Below, in pieces: positions 16,554-25,806 of a stretch of DNA of 32,187 bases (position 1 is its first letter; every line of letters starts with the position of its first letter). The DNA is from an uncultured Desulfotomaculum sp. Lineage in GTDB: Bacteria > Bacillota > Desulfotomaculia > Desulfotomaculales > Desulfotomaculaceae. The position numbers and the translations under genes are program-made. The notes beneath the pieces are model-generated. The model was not told the DNA's origin and searched no databases. It was given only the letters and a program-made list of their open reading frames with translations. The stretch covers positions 1-32,187 of the forward strand of contig CAMKDG010000031.1 in the NCBI GenBank assembly GCA_946411205.1. The letters run 5' to 3'.

Positions 16554-18974
16554 CTATTTTCTTAACTCCGCTCCTGTCTGGGCGGTAAGAGACTTGATGA
16601 TGCGCTGCATTTTATCGTTTATTTCTTCATCGGTCAGGGTTCTGTCCGACGCTTGAAATTTCATGGAGAAAGCTACACTTTTAAAGCCTTCGGGCACCTG
16701 GGTACCTTGATACACGTCAAAAATATCCGTGATTTTTAACAAATCACCCCCGGCCTTGGCAATGATAGCCAGCATTTCAGAAGCTGCTACTTCCTGCTTT
16801 ACCAGTACGGCTAGGTCTCGTTCCACAACAGGGAATTTGGTCAATCCCTGGTATTGTTTAACCGGGCGCTGGGTGGCCTGCAATACTTTTAAATCCAGTT
16901 TCATAGCCACAGCACGACCTGGCAGATCGTAGTTCTCATTAACGTTGGGATGCAATTCTCCCACCACACCCAAGAGTTCCCCATTTACTTCAATCTTAGC
17001 ACAGCGTCCGGGGTGGAAGCTGGGATCCTGATGCCGGCTAAAGGTTGCATCAATTACGCCCAGAGATTCCAATAGTTGCTCTGTCACTCCCTTGATATAG
17101 AAGAAATCCATCGGGCGAGCAGGCTGGTTCCAGGTCTTGGGGGTGCTGCCAATGGCCACAGCGGCCAAGACAGGTACTTCCTCCGGCAGCGGCTGACCCT
17201 CTACGGGGTAAAATACCCGGGCAATCTCAAAAATAGCTCCATTCTGTACCCGGCGATTCAAGTTACGCTGTAAGATTTCCAGCAAGCTGGGAACCAGCAC
17301 AGTACGCATGACAGATTGTTCTTCGCTAAGAGGATTCTGCAGTCTGACAACATTACGGAACTTACTATCTGCCGGCAGATTCATTAAGTCAAAGACACGG
17401 GGATGTACAAAGCTGTAGGTAACCACTTCGTAGAAGCCACAGCCAGTCATCACTTCCCGCATCTGCCAATTTAATTGTTGCTCTGCAGTACGGGCACCCT
17501 GGGTAGAATTCCCTGTCGGTAAGGTCTCCGGAATCCGGTTAATGCCATAGAGCCTCGCCACCTCTTCCACTAAATCCCACTCTCCGGTAATATCCGGTCG
17601 GAAGGTGGGAACCGTGACCAACAGATCTTCGCCCTGTTCCTGTACTCGAAACTGTAGACGTTGCATTATTTCTAACATGTCTTGCCGTGGGATTTCTACC
17701 CCCAGCACCCAATTGACGCGAGTTGGACGCAACTGAATGGTTTTTTCGGTAATAGGGCTCGGAAAATTATCGATAACTCCGGCAACCACAGTACCACCAG
17801 CCAATTGCTGCATTAACTCAGCCGCCCGGTTCGCTGCCCTGAGGCAACCATTAATATCGATCCCCTTCTCAAAGCGCATGGAGGATTCAGAACGTAAGCC
17901 TAGGGCTTTTGAGGTACGGCGCACATTAATGGGATGAAAATAAGCCGCCTCTATGAGTACATTCACCGTGTTATCCGTTACTTCACTATCCAAGCCCCCC
18001 ATGACACCGGCCACAGCCACCGGGCCTGCTGCATCGGTAATGGCCAGCATATCGGGACTTAGGGTACGCTCCACGTTATCCAAGGAAACGAGCTTCTCAT
18101 CCTCCTTGGCTCGACGAACAATAATCTGATGATTGGCCAATTTATCGTAATCAAAGGCATGAAGGGGTTGACCCAATTCCAGCATCACATAGTTGGTCAC
18201 ATCTACAATGTTGCTGATGGGGCGAACACCTGCTGCCCGCAGACGGTTTTGCAGCCAGATCGGAGAGGGTCCTATTTTAATCCCTTTAACCAGCCGAGCC
18301 ACATAACGCCGACAAAGTTCCGGGTCCAAAATATCCACCTTAGCCAGATCTGCTACCTTTTCCTCTCCTTCGGTAAACTCAGGTACAGGAATTTTTAATT
18401 CCTGCTTGAGGATCGCTGCCACATCCCGAGCCACACCAATCATATTCAGGGCATCGCCCCGATTGGGGGTGAGATCCAATTCCAGCACCGAGTCGTTTAA
18501 ACCCAGTACCTCTTTGGCATCCAGGCCAATGGCCACAGCCTCGGGCAGGATCAAAATACCCTGTGCCATGTCTGCTGTCAGCAGTTTGCTCTCCATACCT
18601 AATTCCTGGCCGGAGCACAGCATACCCCGGGATTCCACACCGCGTAGCTTGGAGCGTTTAATCTGCAGACCCCCGGCCAATTTGGCCCCTTCCAGGGCCA
18701 CTGGCACCACATGACCCTCTTTTACGTTGGTTGCTCCGGTGACAATTTGCAGGGTTTCTTCCTGCCCCACATCCACCGTGCATACCACTAATTTGTCGGC
18801 ATTGGGGTGTCCTTCAATTTTGAGAATACGTCCCGTGACGACTTTCTCAATGTCTGCCCCTAAGTCCTCCACCACATCCACAGCCAAGCCAGCCAGGGTT
18901 AGTCTGTGGGCTAACTCTTGGGGGTCTATGTCAATCTCTACATAATCTTTAAGCCATTGATAGGAAACGTGCAT
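16554..18974 (-). CDS. pheT: Phenylalanyl-tRNA synthetase beta subunit
   Basis: Beta subunit of the alpha2-beta2 enzyme that charges tRNA-Phe; it carries the editing site and tRNA contacts. The 806-aa protein shows the domains in order: an N-terminal segment (MHVSYQWLKDYVEID), an EMAP-type tRNA-binding OB fold (about 40-150, with GHPNADKLVVCTVDVG), the B3/B4 editing domain, B5 (about 400-475), the catalytic-like core (about 480-700) and a C-terminal ferredoxin-fold anticodon-binding domain (FPVVERDLAVLV onward). ATG at 18974 is chosen because AGGAGG lies 11 nt upstream and the N-terminus matches the family; the frame upstream overlaps pheS. The gap to pheS is 25 bp, and a terminator follows. 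Confidence 0.97.
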   Translation of the reverse strand: MHVSYQWLKDYVEIDIDPQELAHRLTLAGLAVDVVEDLGADIEKVVTGRILKIEGHPNADKLVVCTVDVGQEETLQIVTGATNVKEGHVVPVALEGAKLAGGLQIKRSKLRGVESRGMLCSGQELGMESKLLTADMAQGILILPEAVAIGLDAKEVLGLNDSVLELDLTPNRGDALNMIGVARDVAAILKQELKIPVPEFTEGEEKVADLAKVDILDPELCRRYVARLVKGIKIGPSPIWLQNRLRAAGVRPISNIVDVTNYVMLELGQPLHAFDYDKLANHQIIVRRAKEDEKLVSLDNVERTLSPDMLAITDAAGPVAVAGVMGGLDSEVTDNTVNVLIEAAYFHPINVRRTSKALGLRSESSMRFEKGIDINGCLRAANRAAELMQQLAGGTVVAGVIDNFPSPITEKTIQLRPTRVNWVLGVEIPRQDMLEIMQRLQFRVQEQGEDLLVTVPTFRPDITGEWDLVEEVARLYGINRIPETLPTGNSTQGARTAEQQLNWQMREVMTGCGFYEVVTYSFVHPRVFDLMNLPADSKFRNVVRLQNPLSEEQSVMRTVLVPSLLEILQRNLNRRVQNGAIFEIARVFYPVEGQPLPEEVPVLAAVAIGSTPKTWNQPARPMDFFYIKGVTEQLLESLGVIDATFSRHQDPSFHPGRCAKIEVNGELLGVVGELHPNVNENYDLPGRAVAMKLDLKVLQATQRPVKQYQGLTKFPVVERDLAVLVKQEVAASEMLAIIAKAGGDLLKITDIFDVYQGTQVPEGFKSVAFSMKFQASDRTLTDEEINDKMQRIIKSLTAQTGAELRK

Positions 18975-18999
18975 GGTTCTATAAACCTCCTGAAATGGA

Positions 19000-20037
<1,038 letters not shown>

Positions 20038-20044
20038 TCAGCAT

Positions 20045-20325
20045 GAACAAAATAAAAACCGCCCCTAAAAAAGGGACGGAAATATCCGTGGTACCACCCA
20101 AATTGTTCTCTTAGACCGCAAGAACCACTTACAGGGCAAGCTCTACTTACCCACTTCTGATAACGGTAGAAGAACCGGCGCACCTACTGGTATGTTACCA
20201 TACGTTCAGATCGCAGCTCGGGGGTGAATTTCCGCAGCTCTTCTTTAAGAGAGTTTCCAGTCACGACCCTCTTTCCCTGGAAAGAAACCTACTACGTACT
20301 GCTCCCCTTCATCGCTTACAATATA
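20045..20325 (-). ncRNA. T-box leader of pheST (Phe, UUC specifier)
   Basis: The antiterminator core GGGTGGTACCACGG is present on the minus strand, followed by a terminator (CCGTCCCT with AGGGGCGG, then TTTTTATT; 20050-20081). In stem I the codon TTC at 20226-20228 sits in the context GGAAA-TTC-AC...GAGC. The same context is seen around the Thr codon in the thrS leader, which identifies it as the specifier. It senses the charging of tRNA-Phe and controls read-through into pheS. Confidence 0.93.
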
Positions 20326-20462
20326 TTAGTGTAAAACCAGCCTTCTATATGTCATATAAGCATTGACAGACCCAGTTGCCTCGAACAGCCTCCAAAAAAA
20401 TTCAGCGGTTAACAACAACTAACCACAACCTTTCCTTCTTTTTTGGGGACCTTTCGACACTG

Positions 20463-20491
20463 ATTATATCACATGGCACTGTGCAAAACAA
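20463..20491 (-). promoter_or_regulatory. Promoter of the pheST T-box transcript
   Basis: TTGTTT (20486-20491), a 17-bp spacer and a perfect TATAAT (20463-20468) preceded by an extended TG-n element, just downstream of the SpoU methylase gene. Confidence 0.72.
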
Positions 20492-20497
20492 GAAAGT

Positions 20498-21301
20498 TTA
20501 CTGAATTTTATGCCGTTGGCGTACCACCTCATAGAGCAGGATGGCAGAGGCCATGGCTACATTAAAGGATTCCGCCCGTCCTGGCATGGGTATCGTAACC
20601 TTGCTGTGACGGTACTGAAAAATCTCCGGCCGGGGACCGGCACCTTCATTGCCCACCACCAGCCCCACGGGAATTTTGAGATCTGCAGCAAAAACCGGCA
20701 CTCCGCCAACAGGTTCCCCTACCACTAAGGTAATTCCCACAGAGGTGAGATATTTCAGTGTTTCTTCAACATCCTCTACGGTCACAATGGGTAGGTGAAA
20801 TAAAGAACCCATGGTTGACCGAAGGGTCTTGGGATTATATAAATCCACCGTGCCCTTTAACAAAATCACGCCTCCGGCCCCGGCGGCATCTGCAGACCGG
20901 ATAATGGTACCCAAATTCCCCGGATCCTGTACCCCATCCACCACCACCAACAACGGTTGCCGGCCTGGCGGTAACACATCGGCCAGGGCCATATCCGGCT
21001 GCCACAGAACCGCCAGAACTCCCTGGGGAGTCTCGGTATCGGACAGCTCCTTCATAAGACCGGGGGACACTTGGTAAACTTCAACTCCTTTTTGTACAGC
21101 CAGTTTCAGAAGCTTCGCTCCTCGTTCTCCCACGATCCCTTCTTCTGTATAGAGAAAGGTTTCCGTTCTCCAATGACTGGCCAGTGCCTCTTCCACTAGA
21201 CGGATACCCTCTACAATCAGTTTCCTTTCTTTCTGGCGAAAACTTCTCTGGGCCAATTTCCGTATGTATTTCATTTTAGGATTTTGCGACGATATGATCA
21301 T
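20498..21301 (-). CDS. TrmH/SpoU-family RNA 2'-O-methyltransferase
   Basis: SAM-dependent methylase of the SPOUT class with the trefoil-knot fold, acting on ribose 2'-OH of rRNA or tRNA. The 267-aa protein has an N-terminal substrate-binding domain (RSFRQKERKLIVEGIRLVEEAL). The SpoU motifs are VVDGVQDPGNLGTIIRSADAAG (motif 1), LVVGNEGAG (motif 2) and VTIPMPGRAESFNVAMASAILLYE (motif 3). The exact RNA target is not evident. It lies downstream of rplT, as ysgA does in Bacillus, but behind that operon's terminator, with its own possible -10 box at 21424-21429. Its ATG overlaps the TGA of a small upstream frame. Confidence 0.93.
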   Translation of the reverse strand: MIISSQNPKMKYIRKLAQRSFRQKERKLIVEGIRLVEEALASHWRTETFLYTEEGIVGERGAKLLKLAVQKGVEVYQVSPGLMKELSDTETPQGVLAVLWQPDMALADVLPPGRQPLLVVVDGVQDPGNLGTIIRSADAAGAGGVILLKGTVDLYNPKTLRSTMGSLFHLPIVTVEDVEETLKYLTSVGITLVVGEPVGGVPVFAADLKIPVGLVVGNEGAGPRPEIFQYRHSKVTIPMPGRAESFNVAMASAILLYEVVRQRHKIQ

Positions 21302-21348
21302 GCTATCTCAACCATTTCAAATTTTTCTAGCCAGTCGTTCTTACCCAT
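21298..21348 (-). CDS. Possible 16-aa peptide coupled to the SpoU methylase gene
   Basis: The frame MGKNDWLEKFEMVEIA ends in TGA, sharing ATGA with the methylase start. Upstream of its ATG the same frame stays open to 21495 (65 codons in all) and begins with a strongly hydrophobic stretch, but it has no ATG, GTG or TTG start. This may be a real leader peptide, or the tail of a small membrane protein that lost its start. No domain is recognisable. Confidence 0.3.
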   Translation of the reverse strand: MGKNDWLEKFEMVEIA

Positions 21349-21465
21349 AACTACCAGTCCCCCACATTCCTTTCTAGGAACACCACTTTCATCTGCACCA
21401 ACCTGTTCTGATACCTTACCATGATTATAGTAAAGGAACCCAATAAATACCAGATAAAATATAGT

Positions 21466-21492
21466 AAAGGCATGGTACAGTAACCATGCCTT
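21466..21492 (-). terminator. Terminator after rplT
   Basis: GGCATGGT and ACCATGCC form a perfect 8-bp stem with a 6-nt loop, followed on the minus strand by TTTACTATATTTTA. It closes the infC-rpmI-rplT operon. Confidence 0.65.
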
Positions 21493-21524
21493 CGTTTAAA
21501 TGCAACTTTATAAATTTATACAAA

Positions 21525-21881
21525 TTAAGCTAGGTTAGCCTTTGCTACCTCTACCAGCTGATTAAATGCTTTCGCATCATTTACAGCCAGATCGGCCAGC
21601 ATTTTACGGTTAACCTCTACACCAGCTTTTTTCAAACCATTGATAAAACGGCTGTAGGATAAACCGTTGATACGGGTAGCGGCATTAATACGTGCAATCC
21701 AAAGCTTACGGAAATCACGTTTTTTCTGACGACGGTCTCTGTAAGCATAAAACAGAGCCTTCATAACGGCCTGATTAGCTACCCTAAACAGTTTGCTGCG
21801 GGAAGCTCTATAACCCTTAGCCAGTTTTAAAACTTTTCTATGTCTATTGCGAGAAACCACACTGCTTTTAGCCCGTGGCAT
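21525..21881 (-). CDS. rplT: 50S ribosomal protein L20
   Basis: L20 is an early-binding 23S rRNA protein and the translational or transcriptional repressor of its own operon. The 118-aa product is the normal family length with the standard start ([27 protein letters not shown]), the long basic helix and [12 protein letters not shown]-like centre ([21 protein letters not shown]). ATG at 21881 has AGGAGG upstream. It is the last gene of infC-rpmI-rplT and ends in a terminator. Confidence 0.99.
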   Translation of the reverse strand: MPRAKSSVVSRNRHRKVLKLAKGYRASRSKLFRVANQAVMKALFYAYRDRRQKKRDFRKLWIARINAATRINGLSYSRFINGLKKAGVEVNRKMLADLAVNDAKAFNQLVEVAKANLA

Positions 21882-21919
21882 GATGATTACCTCCTTCTAC
21901 GAGTACAAAAATTCTTGGT

Positions 21920-22114
21920 TTAGTAAGGCAGCAGCCTTCTCAGTTGAACGGCATTGGCCTCAGTGACAATGAGAGACTTGCGCAGATTACGTTTACGTTT
22001 AGCGGTTTTCTTACCGAGAATATGGCTATGGAAAGCATGCCAACCACGGATTTTACCAGTACCAGTCTTTTTAAATCTTTTAGCGGCCCCACGGTGGGTT
22101 TTAATTTTGGGCAT
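21920..22114 (-). CDS. rpmI: 50S ribosomal protein L35
   Basis: A small basic large-subunit protein. Its 64 aa have the family signature [20 protein letters not shown] at the N-terminus and a KxRxLRKS-type basic middle ([12 protein letters not shown]). AAAGGAG lies before the ATG at 22114, only 16 bp after the infC stop, so it is co-transcribed with infC and rplT. Confidence 0.98.
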   Translation of the reverse strand: MPKIKTHRGAAKRFKKTGTGKIRGWHAFHSHILGKKTAKRKRNLRKSLIVTEANAVQLRRLLPY

Positions 22115-22130
22115 CTAGGGCAACTCCTTT

Positions 22131-22652
22131 CTAGTCTTGTCTTTCATTTTTGGGAGCTAAGATCATAATCATATTTTTACCTTCGAGTTTAGCGTGTCTT
22201 TCAACAGAGCAAATGTCTTTCATATCGTTAGCCAGGCGTTCCAGTAACTTCCTACCCAATTCGGTATGAACAATTTCGCGGCCTCGAAACATAATGGTAA
22301 CCTTTACCTTATCGCCGTCTTTCAAGAAACGTTCGGCATTCTTGGCCTTAACATCATAGTCATGATCCTCAATACGGGGACGCAGCTTAACTTCTTTCAC
22401 CTGGATAATGCGCTGTCTCTTTTTAGCTTCTTTATCCCGTTTGCTTTGCTCATACTTGAACTTACCAAAGTCCATAATACGGCAAACCGGAGGCTTGGCT
22501 TGGGGAGCTACCTCAACCAAATCCAGTTGTTTTTCTTCTGCAATGCGCAGAGCATCTTTCACAGCCATAATACCCAACTGGTTGTTTTCAGCATCGACAA
22601 CCCGTACCTCCCGGGCTCGAATCTCTTCATTAATGCGTTGCTCCTTGGAAAT
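22131..22652 (-). CDS. infC: Translation initiation factor IF-3, ATT start codon
   Basis: IF3 binds the 30S subunit, discriminates against wrong start codons and keeps the subunits apart. The start is ATT at 22652-22650, giving 173 aa (MSKEQRINEEIRAREVRVVDAENNQLGIM...). AAGGAGG lies 9 nt upstream, and this N-terminus matches the family, whereas the nearest ATG or TTG would lose 25 conserved residues. The N-domain (to about 75), the lysine-rich linker (YEQSKRDKEAKKRQRIIQVKEVKLRP) and the C-domain are all present. Unusual AUU/AUA starts allow IF3 to repress its own synthesis, as known for E. coli. It heads the infC-rpmI-rplT operon behind its own promoter and an L20-type leader. Confidence 0.97.
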   Translation of the reverse strand: MSKEQRINEEIRAREVRVVDAENNQLGIMAVKDALRIAEEKQLDLVEVAPQAKPPVCRIMDFGKFKYEQSKRDKEAKKRQRIIQVKEVKLRPRIEDHDYDVKAKNAERFLKDGDKVKVTIMFRGREIVHTELGRKLLERLANDMKDICSVERHAKLEGKNMIMILAPKNERQD

Positions 22653-22680
22653 GTATACTCACCTCCTTAAAAATATTGAT

Positions 22681-22800
22681 AAAATAATAAAAGCGAGTGT
22701 ACAGACACCCGCTCATAAACGCAAGACAATAAAAAATATTGTTTACATTGGTAACCTTACGAACTGTGGTTGTAAGGTGAGAAGCGGGAGGCTTCTACTT
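22681..22800 (-). ncRNA. L20-type autoregulatory leader with terminator upstream of infC
   Basis: On the minus strand a hairpin AGAAGC-ctccc-GCTTCT is followed by ACCTTAC...GTAAGGT. Then comes a terminator-like stem, GCGGGTGT with ACACTCGC (22693-22712), and TTTTATTATTTT. The position before infC and the AGAAGCCTCCCGCTTCTCACC string fit, from memory, the ribosomal protein L20 leader of Firmicutes. There L20 binding promotes termination. Confidence 0.72.
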
Positions 22801-22835
22801 GACTGTAATAGTATTTTGTTTTTAATACCTTTGAT

Positions 22836-22864
22836 ATATTACCACAGTCTGGTTGCGGAGTCAA
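22836..22864 (-). promoter_or_regulatory. Sigma-A promoter of infC-rpmI-rplT
   Basis: TTGACT (22859-22864), a 17-bp spacer and TATAAT-like TAATAT (22836-22841), 16 bp beyond the thrS stop codon. Transcription would begin just before the L20-type leader. Confidence 0.75.
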
Positions 22865-22879
22865 GGATTTGCTACTTCC

Positions 22880-24790
22880 CTAAAAGATAGTCTTATTTTT
22901 AATATCATCTTGCACAGTGTTAATAAACTCATCCACCTGAATAGCACCGATATCGCCCTTCCCGCGCTGGCGAACGGCTACGGCACCTTGTTCCATCTCC
23001 CGATCACCGATGACCAACATATAAGGAATTTTTTGCGTTTGGGCTTCTCTGATTTTGTAGTTGATCTTTTCATTGCGGGCATCCAATTCAACCCGGATAT
23101 CCAGTTCCTGCATCTTTTTCACCACAGCGTTAGCATATTCATGATGCTTGTCGGTAATGGGCATTACCCGTACCTGAACCGGCGCCAGCCAAACCGGGAA
23201 AGCACCGGCAAAGTGTTCTGTAAGAATGCCAATAAAACGCTCAATGCTGCCGAAAACCACCCGGTGAATCATGACCGGACGATGTTTCTGGCCATCTTCA
23301 CCCACATAGGCTAGCTCAAATTTCTCCGGCATCTGGAAATCCAATTGAATGGTACCACACTGCCAGGTACGGCCTAGGCTGTCGGTTAAGTGAAAATCAA
23401 TTTTGGGTCCGTAAAAAGCACCGTCACCTTCGTTGATTTTAAACTTCACCTGCTTGGCTTCCAAAGCATCCCGTAAAGAATTGGTGGCCATTTCCCAGAT
23501 CTCATCGGAACCCATGGATTTTTCCGGGCGGGTGGAAAGTTCTACATGGTATTGTAAGCCAAAGGTGTTATAGAAGTAATCGAACAGATCAATAACCCCA
23601 ATGATTTCTTCCTTGATTTGGCTGGGCAACAAAAAGATATGGGCATCATCCTGGGTAAAGCAGCGTACCCGCATTAGGCCATGCAAAGCACCGGATAATT
23701 CATGCCGATGCACCAATCCCAGTTCACCCCATCTCAGGGGCAGATCTCGGTAGCTATGCATTTTGGCTCTATACACCAAAATACTACCCGGGCAGTTCAT
23801 GGGCTTAACTGCATAATCGCCCTCGTCAATTTTGGTAAAGTACATATTCTCTTTATAATGGTCCCAATGTCCGGACTGCTCCCAAAGCCCTCTGTTTAAG
23901 ATAATGGGTGTACGAATTTCTTGGTACCCCCGTCTTTTGTGCTCTAAACGCCAGAAGCTCTCCAATTCGTTGCGCAGGATCATCCCTTTGGGGTGGAAAA
24001 AGGGGAAGCCAGGACCTTCTTCTTGAATACTGTAAAGATCTAATTCCGCTCCCAGTTTGCGGTGATCCCGGCGCTTAGCTTCTTCAATGCGGAAGAGGTG
24101 CTCATCCAGCAGTGCCTTCTTAGGAAAGGCGGTGCCATAAATGCGCTGGAGCATTTTATTTTTCTCGTTCCCCCGCCAGTAGGCACCGGCAATACTCATT
24201 AGCTTAATGCTCTTTAAGCGACCTGTAGAAGGGACATGGGGCCCAGCGCAAAGATCTTCAAAATCTCCTTGCTGGTAGCAGGAGATAACAGCATCTTCCG
24301 GTAGATCATTAATTAATTCTACTTTATACAGTTCCTCTTGGTTTTGGAAACGCCCCAAAGCTTCCGGCCGGGAGATTTCCAGCCGCTGAAAGGGAATATC
24401 CTCTTTAATAATCTTGCTCATTTCCTCTTCAATTTTCTCCAACTGAGCTGGAGTAAAGGGCTGCGGTACATCGAAATCGTAATAATAACCGTCCTGAATA
24501 GCCGGTCCAATGGCCAGCTTAGCTTCCGGGAAAAGTCTTTTCACAGCCTGTGCCAAAACGTGAGCCGAACTGTGGCGGTAAACTGCACGTCCCTCTTCGT
24601 CATTAAAAGTCAGTAGTTCCACTGCTGCATCTTCCTGCAGTGGGTAGTTTAAATCGACAATTTTTCCGTTTACTTTGCCGGCCAACACCTCCCGGGCCAA
24701 TCCCTGACTGATGCTCTTAGCCACTTCAAGCACAGTGCTACCCGCAGAGTATTCCCGGACCGAGCCGTCCTTAAGTCTTACCTGTACCAT
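22880..24790 (-). CDS. thrS: Threonyl-tRNA synthetase
   Basis: Class II synthetase that charges tRNA-Thr. The 636-aa product has an N-terminal TGS domain (about 1-60), an editing/SAD domain with YRHSSAHVLAQAVKRLFP and the later CAGPHVP motif, and a catalytic core (about 240-530: motif 1 near RRGYQEIRTPIIL, motif 2 RHELSGALHGLMRVRCFTQDDAHIF, motif 3 HRVVFGSIERFIGILTEHF). A C-terminal anticodon-binding domain follows. ATG at 24790 is used because AAGGAG sits 9 nt upstream; the TTG two codons earlier is too close to that site. A T-box leader with a Thr specifier precedes it. The ytxC/thrS neighbourhood resembles that in Bacillus. Confidence 0.98.
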   Translation of the reverse strand: MVQVRLKDGSVREYSAGSTVLEVAKSISQGLAREVLAGKVNGKIVDLNYPLQEDAAVELLTFNDEEGRAVYRHSSAHVLAQAVKRLFPEAKLAIGPAIQDGYYYDFDVPQPFTPAQLEKIEEEMSKIIKEDIPFQRLEISRPEALGRFQNQEELYKVELINDLPEDAVISCYQQGDFEDLCAGPHVPSTGRLKSIKLMSIAGAYWRGNEKNKMLQRIYGTAFPKKALLDEHLFRIEEAKRRDHRKLGAELDLYSIQEEGPGFPFFHPKGMILRNELESFWRLEHKRRGYQEIRTPIILNRGLWEQSGHWDHYKENMYFTKIDEGDYAVKPMNCPGSILVYRAKMHSYRDLPLRWGELGLVHRHELSGALHGLMRVRCFTQDDAHIFLLPSQIKEEIIGVIDLFDYFYNTFGLQYHVELSTRPEKSMGSDEIWEMATNSLRDALEAKQVKFKINEGDGAFYGPKIDFHLTDSLGRTWQCGTIQLDFQMPEKFELAYVGEDGQKHRPVMIHRVVFGSIERFIGILTEHFAGAFPVWLAPVQVRVMPITDKHHEYANAVVKKMQELDIRVELDARNEKINYKIREAQTQKIPYMLVIGDREMEQGAVAVRQRGKGDIGAIQVDEFINTVQDDIKNKTIF

Positions 24791-24814
24791 GATCAAATCT
24801 CCTTTCGGTTGTTA

Positions 24815-25065
24815 GACAATAAAAAACCGCCCCTGAAAAATCAGGGACGGGAAGTTTCCGCGGTTCCACCCTGGTTGGAGTTTGCACTCCCACCTCTAAC
24901 GACAAGTAACGGTGTCTCTCCGGCTTGCATACTTTCATTTCAACAAGCTGCTCCAAGGTGGTTTTTCATTCAGCCACATCGGGAAATGCTTACAGCCTAT
25001 GGCATTTCCTCTCTGGACGAGCATACTGAAGTACTTTTCCTTTTCATAGCGAAGATATTTAATTA
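24815..25065 (-). ncRNA. T-box leader of thrS (Thr, ACC specifier)
   Basis: The antiterminator core AGGGTGGAACCGCGG is followed by a terminator: GTCCCTGA with TCAGGGGC, then TTTTTTATT (24821-24850). The ACC codon at 24960-24962 lies in the same context (GAAAA-ACC-AC...GGAGC) as the UUC specifier of the pheS leader. It senses uncharged tRNA-Thr. Confidence 0.92.
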
Positions 25066-25072
25066 CAGAATC

Positions 25073-25101
25073 ATTATAGAAAAACCTATAGGTAATGTCA
25101 A
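25073..25101 (-). promoter_or_regulatory. Consensus sigma-A promoter of thrS
   Basis: Perfect TTGACA (25096-25101), a 17-bp spacer and perfect TATAAT (25073-25078). The -35 box contains the TGA stop codon of the DUF445 gene. Confidence 0.9.
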
Positions 25102-25703
25102 GTTGAGAGATAAACAATGGCCACTTGTACCAGACCGATCAAAAATCCCAATACTCCACCGATAATTTCAATGTGTTTCAATTCACGGGCAGCCACTGTT
25201 ACAATAATTTTTTCCAAATGCCTAATATCATAAGCATTCATACGTTCTTCCACTAGTTGGGAAAGTTTAACCTTTTCAACGATGCTGCCTCCGGCCTGAT
25301 CTATAATCTGATGAATCACCTGGGGCATTTGCTTCTGCAGCATGTCCCCCATCATTTCCAAAATTACCGTACGAATGGTATTGGGCACCCATAGGGGAAT
25401 CCGCTCAATTACCATGCTACGAATGGAATCGCTGGCAGATGAAGCAATCTTATCTAATATTTCAGGCGACTTCATTTGCTGGATTAAATCCTCCACCTTA
25501 AGCAGCTCATTTTCTACCACTTCACCGATACTTCTGGCCAACTCCCCCCTTCTCTTGGGCACCACACCTTGAATTGCCCAGGGTAAGCCAAACAAGCGCA
25601 CCGGTTGATAGGGTTTAAAAATAGCTTTTACCGCAATCAAGTTAGTTATCCAGCCAATAAAGGCACCAATGATTGGGATCGATAATACTGTCCACCATTG
25701 CAC
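25098..25703 (-). CDS. DUF445 family membrane protein (short form)
   Basis: A protein of DUF445 type (relatives include Bacillus YheB), of unknown function. The 201-aa product begins with a membrane helix (VLSIPIIGAFIGWITNLIAVKAIF), then the conserved GLPWAIQGVVPKRRGELARSIGEVVE region, a mostly helical amphipathic middle (about 75-175), and a C-terminal membrane helix (EIIGGVLGFLIGLVQVAIVYL). It is about half the length of YheB-type proteins. GTG at 25703 is taken as the start because TGGAGG lies 9 nt upstream; the ATG 11 codons earlier lacks a ribosome-binding site. It lies between ytxC and thrS; its stop codon is inside the thrS promoter. Confidence 0.8.
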   Translation of the reverse strand: MQWWTVLSIPIIGAFIGWITNLIAVKAIFKPYQPVRLFGLPWAIQGVVPKRRGELARSIGEVVENELLKVEDLIQQMKSPEILDKIASSASDSIRSMVIERIPLWVPNTIRTVILEMMGDMLQKQMPQVIHQIIDQAGGSIVEKVKLSQLVEERMNAYDIRHLEKIIVTVAARELKHIEIIGGVLGFLIGLVQVAIVYLST

Positions 25704-25771
25704 CGAGCATGACCTCCATTCGTCAATTAACGACATTAACTATACCAAATTGCCGAAGGAGGTGCAATAAT

Positions 25772-25794
25772 AAAAAACCGCCGGTTAGGCGGTT
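25772..25794 (-). terminator. Terminator after ytxC
   Basis: AACCGCC and GGCGGTT form a short GC-rich stem followed by TTTTTT on the minus strand, 12 bp past the ytxC stop codon. Confidence 0.85.
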
Positions 25795-25806
25795 AGAGTT
25801 AACTCC

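Noticed and set aside
22408-22890. A 160-codon plus-strand open frame
   Set aside because: It runs antisense through infC, its leader and the promoter, which are well supported; its composition looks like a shadow.
24771-24956. A 61-codon minus-strand frame before thrS
   Set aside because: It lies within the T-box antiterminator and terminator.
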